NCBI GenBank assembly: GCA_025359905.1
Contig: JANYDF010000023.1
Location: 1-55,337, forward strand
Source of the DNA: Rhodospirillales bacterium
GTDB taxonomy: Bacteria; Pseudomonadota; Alphaproteobacteria; Acetobacterales; Acetobacteraceae
DNA length: 55,337 nucleotides
Direction: 5' to 3'
Part shown: positions 1 through 7,331 of the stretch, one piece after another
Numbering within the stretch: position 1 is the first letter of the stretch
How the letters are laid out: the number at the start of each line of letters is the position of its first letter
Made by a program: the position numbers and the translations under genes
Notes under the pieces: model-generated
Told to the model about the DNA's origin: nothing
The model's database searches: none
The model's input: only the letters and a program-made list of their open reading frames with translations

Positions 1-142
1 GGCCCGAGGGCATGACCTGCACGCCGAAGCCGCGCAGCTCGCGATCCCAGAGGAAACTCTCCCGAACCTTGACCCCAACCTTCGAAGGTTCCGGAGCCTT
101 CAGCGCGTCCACGGCACGCTTGGTGAGCTTTTCCCCAGCCAT
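1..142 (-). CDS. Tyrosine recombinase (phage-type integrase), N-terminal part, cut by window edge
   Basis: Reverse-strand reading from the ATG at 142 begins MAGEKLTKRAVDALKAP and continues to a segment containing LWDRELRGFGVQV before running off the window. This is the look of the DUF4102/Arm DNA-binding N-terminus of P4-like integrases, which starts with a 'lT...v..lk' helix and then 'DxelrGFGvrV'. Only about 47 residues are visible, so the catalytic R-H-R-Y residues cannot be checked. An AGGTGG Shine-Dalgarno stretch precedes the ATG. The gene lies about 200 bases from a displaced tRNA-Gly 3' end, the expected position for the integrase of a tRNA-targeting island. The element would extend leftward, outside the window. 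The family call is inferred from the short N-terminal pattern. Confidence 0.75.
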   Translation of the reverse strand, partial: MAGEKLTKRAVDALKAPEPSKVGVKVRESFLWDRELRGFGVQVMPSG

Positions 143-339
143 ATCAGCCACCTACCGGAAATTTGCTTAGAATGGCGCTATCATACCCCTCTACGAAGCA
201 CATTCCAAGCACTTCAAAGCAAGTCGCGGGGTAGGTCCGGGATACGGACGGCGGGCAAGCCTCCCGTTAGACGATTAAATTATCGTATAAATACGCGCTC
301 TAGCGGGTTACCGGATACCCTGGCGTAGGCCCTTCGGAC

Positions 340-387
340 ACCTTGCAAAGGTTGGGGTCGAGGGTTCGAATCCCTTCGCCCGCTCCA
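340..387 (+). other. Displaced tRNA-Gly 3' half (probable attachment site); rest of 143-446 holds no gene
   Basis: Positions 341-387 match, from memory, the 3' half of alphaproteobacterial tRNA-Gly(GCC): anticodon stem-loop, variable region, T-arm with GGTTCGAATCC, acceptor strand CGCCCGC and CCA. The anticodon reads GCA (345-347) instead of GCC. No D-arm or proper 5' acceptor half is found upstream; only a short GGCGTAG at 321-327 resembles the tRNA 5' side. So this is a fragment or decayed copy, not a working tRNA. With the integrase start at 142 this suggests an attL/attR crossover within the tRNA 3' end. An AT-rich patch at 272-294 could hold a promoter for the integrase or a leader. Nothing else is recognisable in 143-446. 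Confidence 0.65.
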
Positions 388-446
388 ATTTCTTCGATCC
401 AGGTTATAGCCTCATGCGAGTGCTATCCTGGGGTCGGAGGTTCTGA

Positions 447-1127
447 ATGCCAGACAGCTTGAACAAGGCAATGCAGCGGCTGGTGCCCGTATGGGACTTC
501 CCGACGCGGTTGTTTCATTGGCTGCTGGTGGCGCTGATCGCGCTCAGTTGGGTCAGCATCAAGAGTAGCTGGATGCAGGTCCATTTCCTGTCCGGCTACA
601 GCATTCTCACCCTGCTGCTATTCCGTGTTGCGTGGGGCCTGCTGGGCAGCGACACCGCACGTTTCGCGCGCTTCCTCGCCAGCCCAGCGGCGGCGGTTCG
701 CCACATTTTGCGGATTGGACGGCGAGAGCCGGACACCGAAATTGGGCATAATGCGGCCGGCGGCTGGATGGTGCTGGTGTTGCTGCTGGTGTTGGCGGTG
801 CAGACCGCCACCGGCCTGTGCGCCAACGACGACATTCTAACCCAAGGGCCGCTGGCCGATTGGGTTGGCAAGCCGCTCAGCGACCGGCTGTCGGTCATTC
901 ATCTGTTCAATTTCAAGATGATCCTGGCGGCCACCCTGCTGCACGTGCTGGCAATCGCCAGCTACGCGCTGCTGAAAGGCCAGAATTTGGTGCGCCCGAT
1001 GATCACCGGCCGCAAGCTGCTGCCTGTTGGCATACAGCCCCCGCGCTTGGCCTCGCCGCTGCTGGCGGCAGCGCTGCTGATCTGCGCCGCCGCCATCGTC
1101 GCCGCGATTGCCTTCTTGGCCGGTTAG
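447..1127 (+). CDS. Cytochrome b561-family membrane protein
   Basis: The 226-residue protein begins with VPVWDFPTRLFHWLL, the typical start of bacterial cytochrome b561/Ni-hydrogenase b-type subunits, where the WD.ptRlfHW histidine (His24) is a haem ligand. A second histidine (His46) and a later pair in the segment VIHLFNFKMILAATLLHVL are candidate axial ligands. Four hydrophobic helices are followed by a basic loop and a final C-terminal helix. A GGAGG Shine-Dalgarno lies just before the ATG. The likely role is electron transfer between quinone and a periplasmic partner. The convergent cytochrome c' gene overlaps the 3' end by four bases, and cytochrome b/c' pairs of this kind recur in proteobacteria. 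The exact partner is unknown. Confidence 0.85.
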   Translation: MPDSLNKAMQRLVPVWDFPTRLFHWLLVALIALSWVSIKSSWMQVHFLSGYSILTLLLFRVAWGLLGSDTARFARFLASPAAAVRHILRIGRREPDTEIGHNAAGGWMVLVLLLVLAVQTATGLCANDDILTQGPLADWVGKPLSDRLSVIHLFNFKMILAATLLHVLAIASYALLKGQNLVRPMITGRKLLPVGIQPPRLASPLLAAALLICAAAIVAAIAFLAG

Positions 1128-1591
1128 TTGCGTTCCTTGTAGGTGCGATGGCAAGCGCCGCAGGCTTGGCCGAGCGCTTGGAACTGCACGGCGAACGCCG
1201 CTTGATCGCCGGTCTTGGCGATTTCCGCGAGCTTGCCGGCGGCAGCCGAGGCCTCTTCGGCCGCCTTGGCGAACCCAGCCGCATCGCTGAATGCAGCGGC
1301 CAGCACCTTGGTATTGTGACCCGTCTCGGTTCCCGCCGGGAACAGCGACGGGAAGTTGTGGAACCAGCGCGACAGCGCACCCGCGCCGTCGGCAAAGCCC
1401 TTCACATCGGCCTTGGCCGCCACCGCGGCCTTCATGTCGGAGATCAGGCCGTATACGACGTCCTGCCCGGCCTGCCGGGTTTCGATCAGTTGCGCGGCTG
1501 GCGTGGCAATCGCCGCCTGGCTCCAGGCATACCCGGCCGGCACCAGCGCGCCGCCAAGCAACAGTGCTGATATTGCAATTATTTTTTTCAT
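1124..1591 (-). CDS. Cytochrome c' (class II c-type cytochrome)
   Basis: A 155-residue protein with a Sec signal peptide (MKKIIAISALLLGGALVPAGYAWSQA, cleavage near residue 25) and a single haem-binding CGACH at residues 144-148 close to the C-terminus. This is the hallmark of four-helix-bundle cytochrome c'. The body is alanine-rich and helical, and contains the WFHNFPSLFPAGTETG region found between helices B and C of the family. It should be periplasmic, with pentacoordinate haem able to bind NO or CO. It converges on the cytochrome b561 gene with a four-base overlap, so the two are not co-transcribed but may be functionally paired. A role in NO handling is known for the family and inferred here. 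Confidence 0.9.
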   Translation of the reverse strand: MKKIIAISALLLGGALVPAGYAWSQAAIATPAAQLIETRQAGQDVVYGLISDMKAAVAAKADVKGFADGAGALSRWFHNFPSLFPAGTETGHNTKVLAAAFSDAAGFAKAAEEASAAAGKLAEIAKTGDQAAFAVQFQALGQACGACHRTYKERN

Positions 1592-1701
1592 AGACCCGCC
1601 CTTATTTTCGTTGGCATCCGCTCATTCGACGGAATGACCACCCATCATAACGTGTGGCACCGCTCCCCCGTCAACAACACTCAACATGATACCGAGAACC
1701 G

Positions 1702-2169
1702 TCATAGTTCGAGCGCGCTCAGCCCTGGATGATCATCCGGTCGGCGGCCCAGCGGCCAATGGAACTTGCGGCCGGCCGCGGCAATCGGCAGATCGTTGAT
1801 GCTGGCGATGCGACGCTGCATCAGCCCGGTGGCGGTAAATTCCCAGTTTTCGTTGCCATAGCTGCGAAACCAATGGCCGCTATCGTCGTGCCATTCATAG
1901 GCGAAGCGCACCGCGATGCGGTTTTCGCCATGCGTCCACACCTCCTTGATCAGCCGGTACTCGAGCTCGCGGGCCCACTTGCGCTCCAGGAACGCCACGA
2001 TCTGCGCCCGGCCGGTGATGAACTCGGCGCGGTTCCGCCAGGAGCAATCCTGCGTGTAGGCCAGTGCCACACGCGCCGGATCACGGCTGTTCCAGGCATC
2101 TTCGGCCATGCGGGCCTTCTGCGTGGCAGTTTCGGCGGTGAATGGCGGCAACGGCGGTCGGCTGGTCAT
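1702..2169 (-). CDS. DUF1348 / SnoaL-like (NTF2 fold) protein
   Basis: 155 residues from the ATG at 2169, which has GAGGA about seven bases upstream; a longer open frame to 2319 lacks such support. The sequence has the DUF1348 signature series: [58 protein letters not shown] and [13 protein letters not shown]. These proteins adopt an NTF2/SnoaL cone fold, and their biochemical role is not established. It lies 88 bases downstream of the AhpD-like gene on the same strand and is probably co-transcribed with it under the divergent LysR regulator. Function in stress or small-molecule turnover is inference only. Confidence 0.85.
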   Translation of the reverse strand: MTSRPPLPPFTAETATQKARMAEDAWNSRDPARVALAYTQDCSWRNRAEFITGRAQIVAFLERKWARELEYRLIKEVWTHGENRIAVRFAYEWHDDSGHWFRSYGNENWEFTATGLMQRRIASINDLPIAAAGRKFHWPLGRRPDDHPGLSALEL

Positions 2170-2257
2170 GGGGCGGTCCTCGACAGCATGGCAAAGCACG
2201 GCAGCGATCTGCGCCGCCCGGCGGCCATGCGGCAACCGGGCGGCACGCAGCAGACGG

Positions 2258-2809
2258 TTAGGCCGCCAGACGCACGGCGGCGCGTACCGCCGGGAAGTCG
2301 ATTTCGGTCTGCGCCACATTGTTCAGCAAATTGGTGAAGGTGTTCACCGCGACATGGGCGATCACTTCAACGATCTCGCCATTGCTCAGCCCAGCCGCCC
2401 GCGCCGCCGCCAGATCGGCATCGCTGACGTGGCCGCGCTGCTCAACCACGCCAATTGCGAACCGCATCGCGGCTTCGGCCTTCGGGCCGGCGGCGTGGCC
2501 ATCGCGCGCCTGCGCCAGATCGGCCGCACTCAGCCCAGCGTGGCGGCCAATGGCGGTGTGGGCTGACAAGCAATAGTCGCAGCCATTGCGCTCGGCCACC
2601 GCCAGCGCGATCTGTTCACCGAGTTTGCGGCCCAGCGTGCCGTGCTCGACCGCGCCCATCAGGCCGAGCATACCTTGCAGCGCGGCAGGCGACTGCGCTG
2701 CAACGCGCAGCAGGTTGGGCACCATGCCCATCGCCTTCTTGGCGCTGTCCAGCATGTCCTTGACCGTACCTTGGGCGTCAGCGTGCGCGATGGCGGGGAT
2801 GCGATACAT
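2258..2809 (-). CDS. AhpD-like carboxymuconolactone decarboxylase-family protein
   Basis: 183 residues starting at the ATG at 2809, preceded by GGAGACACCCC. The protein contains the AhpD-like core: FAERN-type helix [21 protein letters not shown], with redox-active CxxC (CDYC) followed by the family histidine three residues on, and helices typical of YciW/YnjA-like peroxidase-related proteins ([18 protein letters not shown] at the start). It probably reduces hydroperoxides through the CxxC pair in the cytoplasm. It is divergent from a LysR-type regulator with 119 bases between starts, and is followed by the DUF1348 gene. That arrangement suggests a small regulated oxidant- or electrophile-response unit. 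The exact substrate cannot be told from the sequence. Confidence 0.88.
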   Translation of the reverse strand: MYRIPAIAHADAQGTVKDMLDSAKKAMGMVPNLLRVAAQSPAALQGMLGLMGAVEHGTLGRKLGEQIALAVAERNGCDYCLSAHTAIGRHAGLSAADLAQARDGHAAGPKAEAAMRFAIGVVEQRGHVSDADLAAARAAGLSNGEIVEVIAHVAVNTFTNLLNNVAQTEIDFPAVRAAVRLAA

Positions 2810-2928
2810 GGGGTGTCTCCTTGGCGGGCAGCACCAGCGGTTTGCAGTGCCGTGGCAGACATCTATGCGTTGTATGTTCTGCAATGAATTGCCAGAATTC
2901 GGTCTAGTCTATTTCAATTGGAGCAACA

Positions 2929-3846
2929 GTGGCCGGCCAGCTCGAAGCCATCACCATCTTCGCCGCCGTGGCCGAACTGGCGAGCTTCGCGGCGGCGGCG
3001 CGGCGGCTGAATCGCACACCGGCCGCCGTGACGCGCGCCGTCGCGGCACTCGAAGACCAATTGCGGACCCGGCTGTTCAACCGCACCACCCGATCGGTGG
3101 CGCTGACCGGCGAAGGCGCCCGGTATTTGGAAGCATGCCGCCGTCTGTTAGCGGCCTACGACGACGTGCGGCAGTTCGAACCGGGCAGCTCGGCGCAACC
3201 GCATGGCCAACTGAGCGTCACCGCGCCGGACATGTTCGGCCGGCTGCATGTCATGCCCTCGATCGCGACGTTCCTGGAACTGTATCCCCAAGTGGACATC
3301 CGCACCCTGCTGCTCGACCGCGTGGTCTCGCTGATCGATGAAGGACTCGATGTCGGCGTGCGGCTGGGCGAACTGCCCGACTCGTCGTTGCGCGCCATCA
3401 GCGCCGGGCATGTGGTGAAAGGCGTGTATGCCAGCCCAGCCTACTTGGCCCGCCACGGCACGCCGCAATCCCCGTTGGAGCTTGGCGGCCATCGCGTGGT
3501 CAGTTGCCTCGGCGTCACTCCGGTGCCCGGCCGCTGGACGTTTGAAAGCATGACAGCCGGTGGAACGGTCGCGGTGACGCCGCGGCTTGTGGTCAACGGC
3601 ACGGAAGCCGCCGCCATCGCGGCTGCGTCGGGGGTGGGCCTGACCTATCTGGTGTCCTATCAGGCCGACAACCTCGTGCGGGCCGGGCAGTTGCAGCGCG
3701 TGCTGGCGGCCTATTCGCCGCCGCCAATCCCGGTGCACATCATCCACCCGGCGGGGCGGTTCCTGACCGCCAAGGTGCGGCTGTTCATCGCCCATATTGT
3801 CGCGGATTTGCGCCGAAACTTCGGCCGCGATCCTGCTGGGTCCTAG
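2929..3846 (+). CDS. LysR-family transcriptional regulator
   Basis: 305 residues from a GTG at 2929 with GGAG six bases upstream. The N-terminal winged helix-turn-helix (residues 1-60) reads LEAITIFAAVAELASFAAAARRLNRTPAAVTRAVAALEDQL, then RLFNRTTRSVALTGEGARYLE, a standard LysR pattern. The C-terminal effector domain (about 90-295) resembles the CrgA/AaeR-type subgroup. It is transcribed divergently from the AhpD-like/DUF1348 pair, the usual arrangement for a LysR activator and its target. The 119-base intergenic region (2810-2928) should contain the operator. No clear T-N11-A dyad stands out. The inducer is unknown. Confidence 0.9.
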   Translation: MAGQLEAITIFAAVAELASFAAAARRLNRTPAAVTRAVAALEDQLRTRLFNRTTRSVALTGEGARYLEACRRLLAAYDDVRQFEPGSSAQPHGQLSVTAPDMFGRLHVMPSIATFLELYPQVDIRTLLLDRVVSLIDEGLDVGVRLGELPDSSLRAISAGHVVKGVYASPAYLARHGTPQSPLELGGHRVVSCLGVTPVPGRWTFESMTAGGTVAVTPRLVVNGTEAAAIAAASGVGLTYLVSYQADNLVRAGQLQRVLAAYSPPPIPVHIIHPAGRFLTAKVRLFIAHIVADLRRNFGRDPAGS

Positions 3847-3852
3847 CCGGCT

Positions 3853-4317
3853 TCAGTACTGCGCAAACACCGTATCGCCGCCGGGACCGCCGAACAGCAC
3901 AACGGCAAATGGCTCGCCAGGATCGCCCATGCCGGGGGCCGATTGCGGCATACCGGGCACCGCAAGGCCGATGGCTTTCGGGCGTTGCGCCAGCAGGCGC
4001 TTCACGTCGTCAGCCGGCACATGCCCCTCCAGCACATAGCCGCCCGCGACGGCGGTGTGACAGGATTGCAAGGCGTCCGGCACGCCGCGCGCCTGCTTGA
4101 TCTCCGGCATGTCTGCCGTGTCGTGAATGGTGACGCTGAAACCAGCGGCACGCAGGTGCGCCACCCACGATTCGCAGCAGCCGCAACTGGGGTCTTTCCA
4201 CACCACAACCGCTGGCAAGGCAGCCGCAGCGCCACGCGGCAGCGCGGCGGCCAGCGGTACGGCCAACAGCCAGCGCAGTGCCTCGCGCCGCTTGGCCATC
4301 GATGCAAACATCATCAT
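3853..4317 (-). CDS. DUF411 periplasmic protein (metal-binding type)
   Basis: 154 residues from the ATG at 4317; AGGAG lies about seven bases upstream of the triple-ATG cluster, which favours it over the earlier ATG at 4335. The N-terminus is a Tat/Sec-like signal (AKRREALRWLLAVPLAAALPRGAAA). The mature part has the DUF411 pattern: VVVWKDPSCGCCESWVAHL with a CGCC motif, then SCHTAVAGGYVLEGHVPADDVKRLL and AIGLAVPGMPQSAPGMGD. Family members are found with copper or heavy-metal resistance genes. A metal-binding role through CxCC and the Cys-His pair is established only loosely. No copper genes adjoin it here. It converges with the LysR gene. Confidence 0.88.
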   Translation of the reverse strand: MMMFASMAKRREALRWLLAVPLAAALPRGAAAALPAVVVWKDPSCGCCESWVAHLRAAGFSVTIHDTADMPEIKQARGVPDALQSCHTAVAGGYVLEGHVPADDVKRLLAQRPKAIGLAVPGMPQSAPGMGDPGEPFAVVLFGGPGGDTVFAQY

Positions 4318-4347
4318 ACGGTTGCTCCTGCCCATACGCGTTGGGTG

Positions 4348-4821
4348 TTAGGCCTTTGCTGGCCCGGGATCGTTCGGCGCCAGCACCTTCACCATCACAT
4401 TACCCTCCGGCACGTGATGCGCGGCCCGCAAGCCGTGCACCACGCCAGGGTCTGCCCCTTGCAGCAACGAGCGGATCGCGTTGCAGCCAAGCCGCCGGGC
4501 CGCCGCTTCCAATTCCAGCGCCAGAGCATCCAGCGCGCCGGCCGAATCCAACATATCCATGGCAACGAAATATTCCGCCGTCAGCACCGCCTGATGCGCT
4601 GGATCGTAGTCGCGCCGGTAGCACACCATGCCGCAGGGAAACGGCCGGGGCGGGCGGCGCACCACCAGGATGCCGCTGGATTGCGGGCGCCGCGCATCGG
4701 CGGTCCGCTTCGCAAAACGGGTCCATTGTTGCAGGTCGAGCGCAGGCGCCACCTGCCGGATCAACGGATAGGCAAGCGAGATCCGGTCGGACGTCAGTTC
4801 CTCTACGACGAAATCCTGCAT
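4348..4821 (-). CDS. Uncharacterised protein, possibly acetyltransferase-like
   Basis: 157 residues, ATG at 4821. I do not recognise the family firmly. The layout (VEELTSDRISLAYPLIRQVAP at the start, a central RRPPRPFPCGMVCYRRDYD strand pair, then VAMDMLDSAGALDALALELEAAARRLGCNAIRSLL) resembles a reduced GNAT fold. The canonical Q/RxxGxG/A acetyl-CoA loop is not visible, so catalysis is doubtful. The gene is divergent from the FNR-type regulator and 30 bases upstream of the DUF411 start on the same strand, so the two could be co-transcribed from the FNR-box region. Real coding sequence is supported by clean boundaries between neighbours and codon bias. Confidence 0.65.
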   Translation of the reverse strand: MQDFVVEELTSDRISLAYPLIRQVAPALDLQQWTRFAKRTADARRPQSSGILVVRRPPRPFPCGMVCYRRDYDPAHQAVLTAEYFVAMDMLDSAGALDALALELEAAARRLGCNAIRSLLQGADPGVVHGLRAAHHVPEGNVMVKVLAPNDPGPAKA

Positions 4822-4878
4822 GGTACGCCAAAGGCCTTTTGAGAGGCGCCACTATGCTGAGATGTGCGTCAGACGCAT

Positions 4879-4892
4879 TTGACGCAAATCAA
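4879..4892. promoter_or_regulatory. FNR/FixK-type operator (anaerobox)
   Basis: TTGACGCAAATCAA matches the FNR consensus TTGAT-N4-ATCAA at nine of ten defined positions. It lies between the divergent starts at 4821 and 4987. The downstream regulator carries the E-x2-SR recognition-helix residues that read this sequence. It could autoregulate that gene or control the leftward pair. Confidence 0.75.
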
Positions 4893-4986
4893 AGCCGCAG
4901 AGGTGACAAGGCCCTAATTAGGGTTCCGTTGTGTCGCAGTGCGGACTAGACTGTTCACTGGCGGAGTCCGCTCAGCGGTACACAAT

Positions 4987-5721
4987 ATGCAAGTTTTCCA
5001 TCGTCCGGTCGTCGTCGCACGTTTGCACGCAGCGGACCCCTGTTCCAATTGCGGTGCGCGGCCTTACAGCGTGTGCAGCGCAATTGATGATAATGATCTA
5101 AGCCGGCTTGCAGCCGTCGCGGTGACCATGACCGCGGAAGCTGGACGCACGTTCGTCAATGAAGGTGACTCAGCGGATAATTTTTTTAACATCACGAGCG
5201 GCACCGCGCGTTTATTTAAGTCGCTGCCGGATGGCAGACGGCAGATTACCGGCTTTGCCGGGCGCGGCCATTTTCTTGGTCTCGCCGTTTCCAACAGCTA
5301 CGCGTTCAGTGCCGAAGCAATCGAGCCGGTGCAGTATTGCCGCTTCTCGCGCATCAAGCTGCGCCAGATGCTCGATGATTTCCCGGCGCTTGAGAAGCGA
5401 TTGCTAGAAGTCGCTTCGAATGAATTGGTCGCCGCACAGGAGCAAATGCTGCTGCTCGGCCGCAAGACGGCGCGCGAGCGCGTCGCTAGTTTCCTGCTAT
5501 CGCGCAAACTGGAAACCGCAGCCTGCATCAGCACCACGCCGCATGTGCATTTGCCGATGACGCGCAGCGACATCGCCGACTATCTGGGGCTGACCATCGA
5601 AACGGTCAGCCGCACGCTGACCAGCCTGAAGGCCGATAAGTTGATCGGCATTCCGCACCCGGCGGAGATCGTCGTGCTCAACCAGACCGGCCTCGCCGCC
5701 CAAGCTGGCGGGTACAACTGA
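4987..5721 (+). CDS. FNR/CRP-family oxygen-responsive regulator
   Basis: 244 residues if started at the ATG at 4987; an upstream GTG at 4939 is possible. The N-terminus has CSNCGARPYSVC, cysteines 19, 22 and 30 (C-x2-C-x7-C), and a fourth at position 118 (VQYCRF), the set expected for an oxygen-labile 4Fe-4S FNR/FnrL protein. A cNMP-type beta-roll (about 35-150) and dimer helix lead to the HTH, MTRSDIADYLGLTIETVSRTL. Here E-T-V-S-R is the FNR recognition signature. A matching FNR box lies 95-108 bases upstream, suggesting autoregulation. It likely controls microaerobic respiration genes elsewhere; the cytochrome genes at the window start lack an obvious box. Confidence 0.9.
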   Translation: MQVFHRPVVVARLHAADPCSNCGARPYSVCSAIDDNDLSRLAAVAVTMTAEAGRTFVNEGDSADNFFNITSGTARLFKSLPDGRRQITGFAGRGHFLGLAVSNSYAFSAEAIEPVQYCRFSRIKLRQMLDDFPALEKRLLEVASNELVAAQEQMLLLGRKTARERVASFLLSRKLETAACISTTPHVHLPMTRSDIADYLGLTIETVSRTLTSLKADKLIGIPHPAEIVVLNQTGLAAQAGGYN

Positions 5722-5726
5722 TCCGG

Positions 5727-6299
5727 TTACGGCTGGATCTTGATCACCACCGCCCCGCGGTGCGCCAGCAGGTTGGGAACCGGCTTTAAAGTGACCACCG
5801 CCGGTAGCATCCAGGCTTGGTCGCGGCCCAATCCCACTGCCAGCAACATCAATAGGCCCCCAGCCAGCAAGCCGGCGGCGTAACGCGAGCGTGGCGGCGG
5901 GTTGAAATGCCGCAGCAGCGGTCCACTCCGTCGGATCGCCTGCTCGCGCGCTTCATGCTGGCGCACCAGTATCTCGGCCACGCTTAGCCGCCTGTGCAAG
6001 GCGGCGTTTTCCGCCGATAGGCGGGACAGTTGCACCCGAGCCGCCTCCACCTCGTGCAGCAAGCGGGCGGCATTGCCCTGTCCGCCCCGCACAGCGTCCA
6101 GATCGGCCGTCAGCCGCTCGAACAGGTTTTTCAGCGCCCCGCCGGTCACCCGATTGCCAGCGGCGCGCCGCCGCAGCGCCTCCAGCGCCGCCGCCGACTG
6201 ACCGGCCTGCTCATCGAGCACCAGCGCGATAATGTTGGACAGCAGCCGCAACTCGGCCGCGTCGATCGGGGTCTCCGCCACAAACGCCTTCCCTGCCAC
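5727..6299 (-). CDS. Uncharacterised coiled-coil membrane protein
   Basis: 190 residues, no family recognised. The N-terminal 60 residues are helical. Residues about 60-115 (LTADLDAVRGGQGNAARLLHEVEAARVQL and LSAENAALHRRLSVAEILV) have heptad-like spacing and should form a coiled coil. A single transmembrane segment follows near residues 143-160 (AAGLLAGGLLMLLAVGLG), with a short C-terminal tail. It looks like an inner-membrane protein with a cytoplasmic coiled coil. It converges with the FNR gene five bases away and is followed by a leftward gap of 38 bases from the dehydrogenase. No functional context is evident. Confidence 0.7.
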   Translation of the reverse strand: MAGKAFVAETPIDAAELRLLSNIIALVLDEQAGQSAAALEALRRRAAGNRVTGGALKNLFERLTADLDAVRGGQGNAARLLHEVEAARVQLSRLSAENAALHRRLSVAEILVRQHEAREQAIRRSGPLLRHFNPPPRSRYAAGLLAGGLLMLLAVGLGRDQAWMLPAVVTLKPVPNLLAHRGAVVIKIQP

Positions 6300-6337
6300 T
6301 CGCCGATAGCAACCTTACCGGCTCACAGGCCGGGGCG

Positions 6338-7306
6338 TCAGTAGCCGCGCGCGGTATCCACCCGGTTCGGCAGCGCCTGCCCGTCCCGCCACGCCACAAG
6401 ATTGGCGTGCAAAATGGCCAGACTGCGGCGGTTGTAGGTCGCCGGATCGTCGCACGACACATGCGGTGTGACGATCAGGTTTGCCGTGCTCCACATCCGG
6501 TGGCCCGGCGGCAGCGGTTCGGGGTCGAACACGTCCAGCACCGCGCCGGACAGGTGGCCGCTGTCGAGCAGGTCGCACAGCGCGTCAGGGTCCAGCAGCC
6601 GCCCGCGACCCAGATTGACCACCCCCGCCCCCAGCGGCAGCAGCGCCAAACGCCGCCGGTTGAGCAAGCCGCTGGTCGCCGGGGTCAACGGGCAGGCCAG
6701 CACAACGATATCGCTGGCGGACAGCACGTCATCGAGGGTGCCAACGCCTGCCACGGCGGCAAAATCCGGATGCGGCGCGGCGTTGCTGCGCACCCCGGTG
6801 ACCGCCACCCCCAACGCCCGCAACGCCCGCGCCCCGGCGCTGCCCAAATCGCCGGTGCCGATGATGGTCACCCGCCGCCCCGACAATGGCGCAGTGAACA
6901 GCGGCCGCCACTGCCCGGCGCGCTGGGCGGCGGCTAAGGCGGGCAGTTTGGCAGCCAGCATCAGCGCCGCCATGGCGATGTATTCGCCCGCTTTCGGCGC
7001 GTGGGTGCCGCGATTGTTCAGCAGCGTCACGCCATCCGGCAGCCAGTCGAACGGCGCCAGCCCATCGACCCCGGCCGCATTGACGAACACCAGCCGCAAC
7101 TTGGCGGCTTCCAGCGGCAGCAGGCTGCGCAACGTGCCGGTGCTGCCGATCAGCAGTTCCACGCCATCCGCCACGGCGGCGAAGTCGGCCAGCGTGACGC
7201 CGTAGGTGACTGTGTGCGGCGGTTCGTCCGCAAAGGCGGCGGCGGCCTGTTCAGGCGTGATGGCAAAATCCGGGTCGTTGGCTGGGTTCTGGATATGGAT
7301 GCGCAT
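6338..7306 (-). CDS. D-2-hydroxyacid dehydrogenase (NAD-binding, glyoxylate reductase-like)
   Basis: 322 residues. The Rossmann nucleotide-binding loop is GRRVTIIGTGDLGSAGARALRALG (about 145-168), a variant GxGxxG. Downstream are the family signatures VVLACPLTPATSGLLNRRRLALLPLGAGVVNLGRGRLLDPDAL, AVLDVFDPEPLPPGHRMWSTANLIVTPHVSCDD; these hold the catalytic Arg (NLGRG), Glu (DPEPLP) and His (TPHVS). The protein should reduce 2-keto acids such as glyoxylate or hydroxypyruvate in the cytoplasm. The substrate cannot be fixed. It shares its strand with the TrmH-type gene 25 bases upstream. Confidence 0.88.
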   Translation of the reverse strand: MRIHIQNPANDPDFAITPEQAAAAFADEPPHTVTYGVTLADFAAVADGVELLIGSTGTLRSLLPLEAAKLRLVFVNAAGVDGLAPFDWLPDGVTLLNNRGTHAPKAGEYIAMAALMLAAKLPALAAAQRAGQWRPLFTAPLSGRRVTIIGTGDLGSAGARALRALGVAVTGVRSNAAPHPDFAAVAGVGTLDDVLSASDIVVLACPLTPATSGLLNRRRLALLPLGAGVVNLGRGRLLDPDALCDLLDSGHLSGAVLDVFDPEPLPPGHRMWSTANLIVTPHVSCDDPATYNRRSLAILHANLVAWRDGQALPNRVDTARGY

Positions 7307-7331
7307 AGCGCTCAGCCTGCCACGCGCCGGT

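Noticed and set aside
301-387. Intact tRNA gene in 301-387
   Set aside because: The 3' half is convincing but no D-arm or matching 5' acceptor strand can be folded; the anticodon is also changed, so it is treated as a displaced fragment.
818-1570. A 250-residue plus-strand frame over the cytochrome genes
   Set aside because: Shadow of the minus-strand cytochrome c' and the b561 gene; no domain and Arg/Gly-rich composition.
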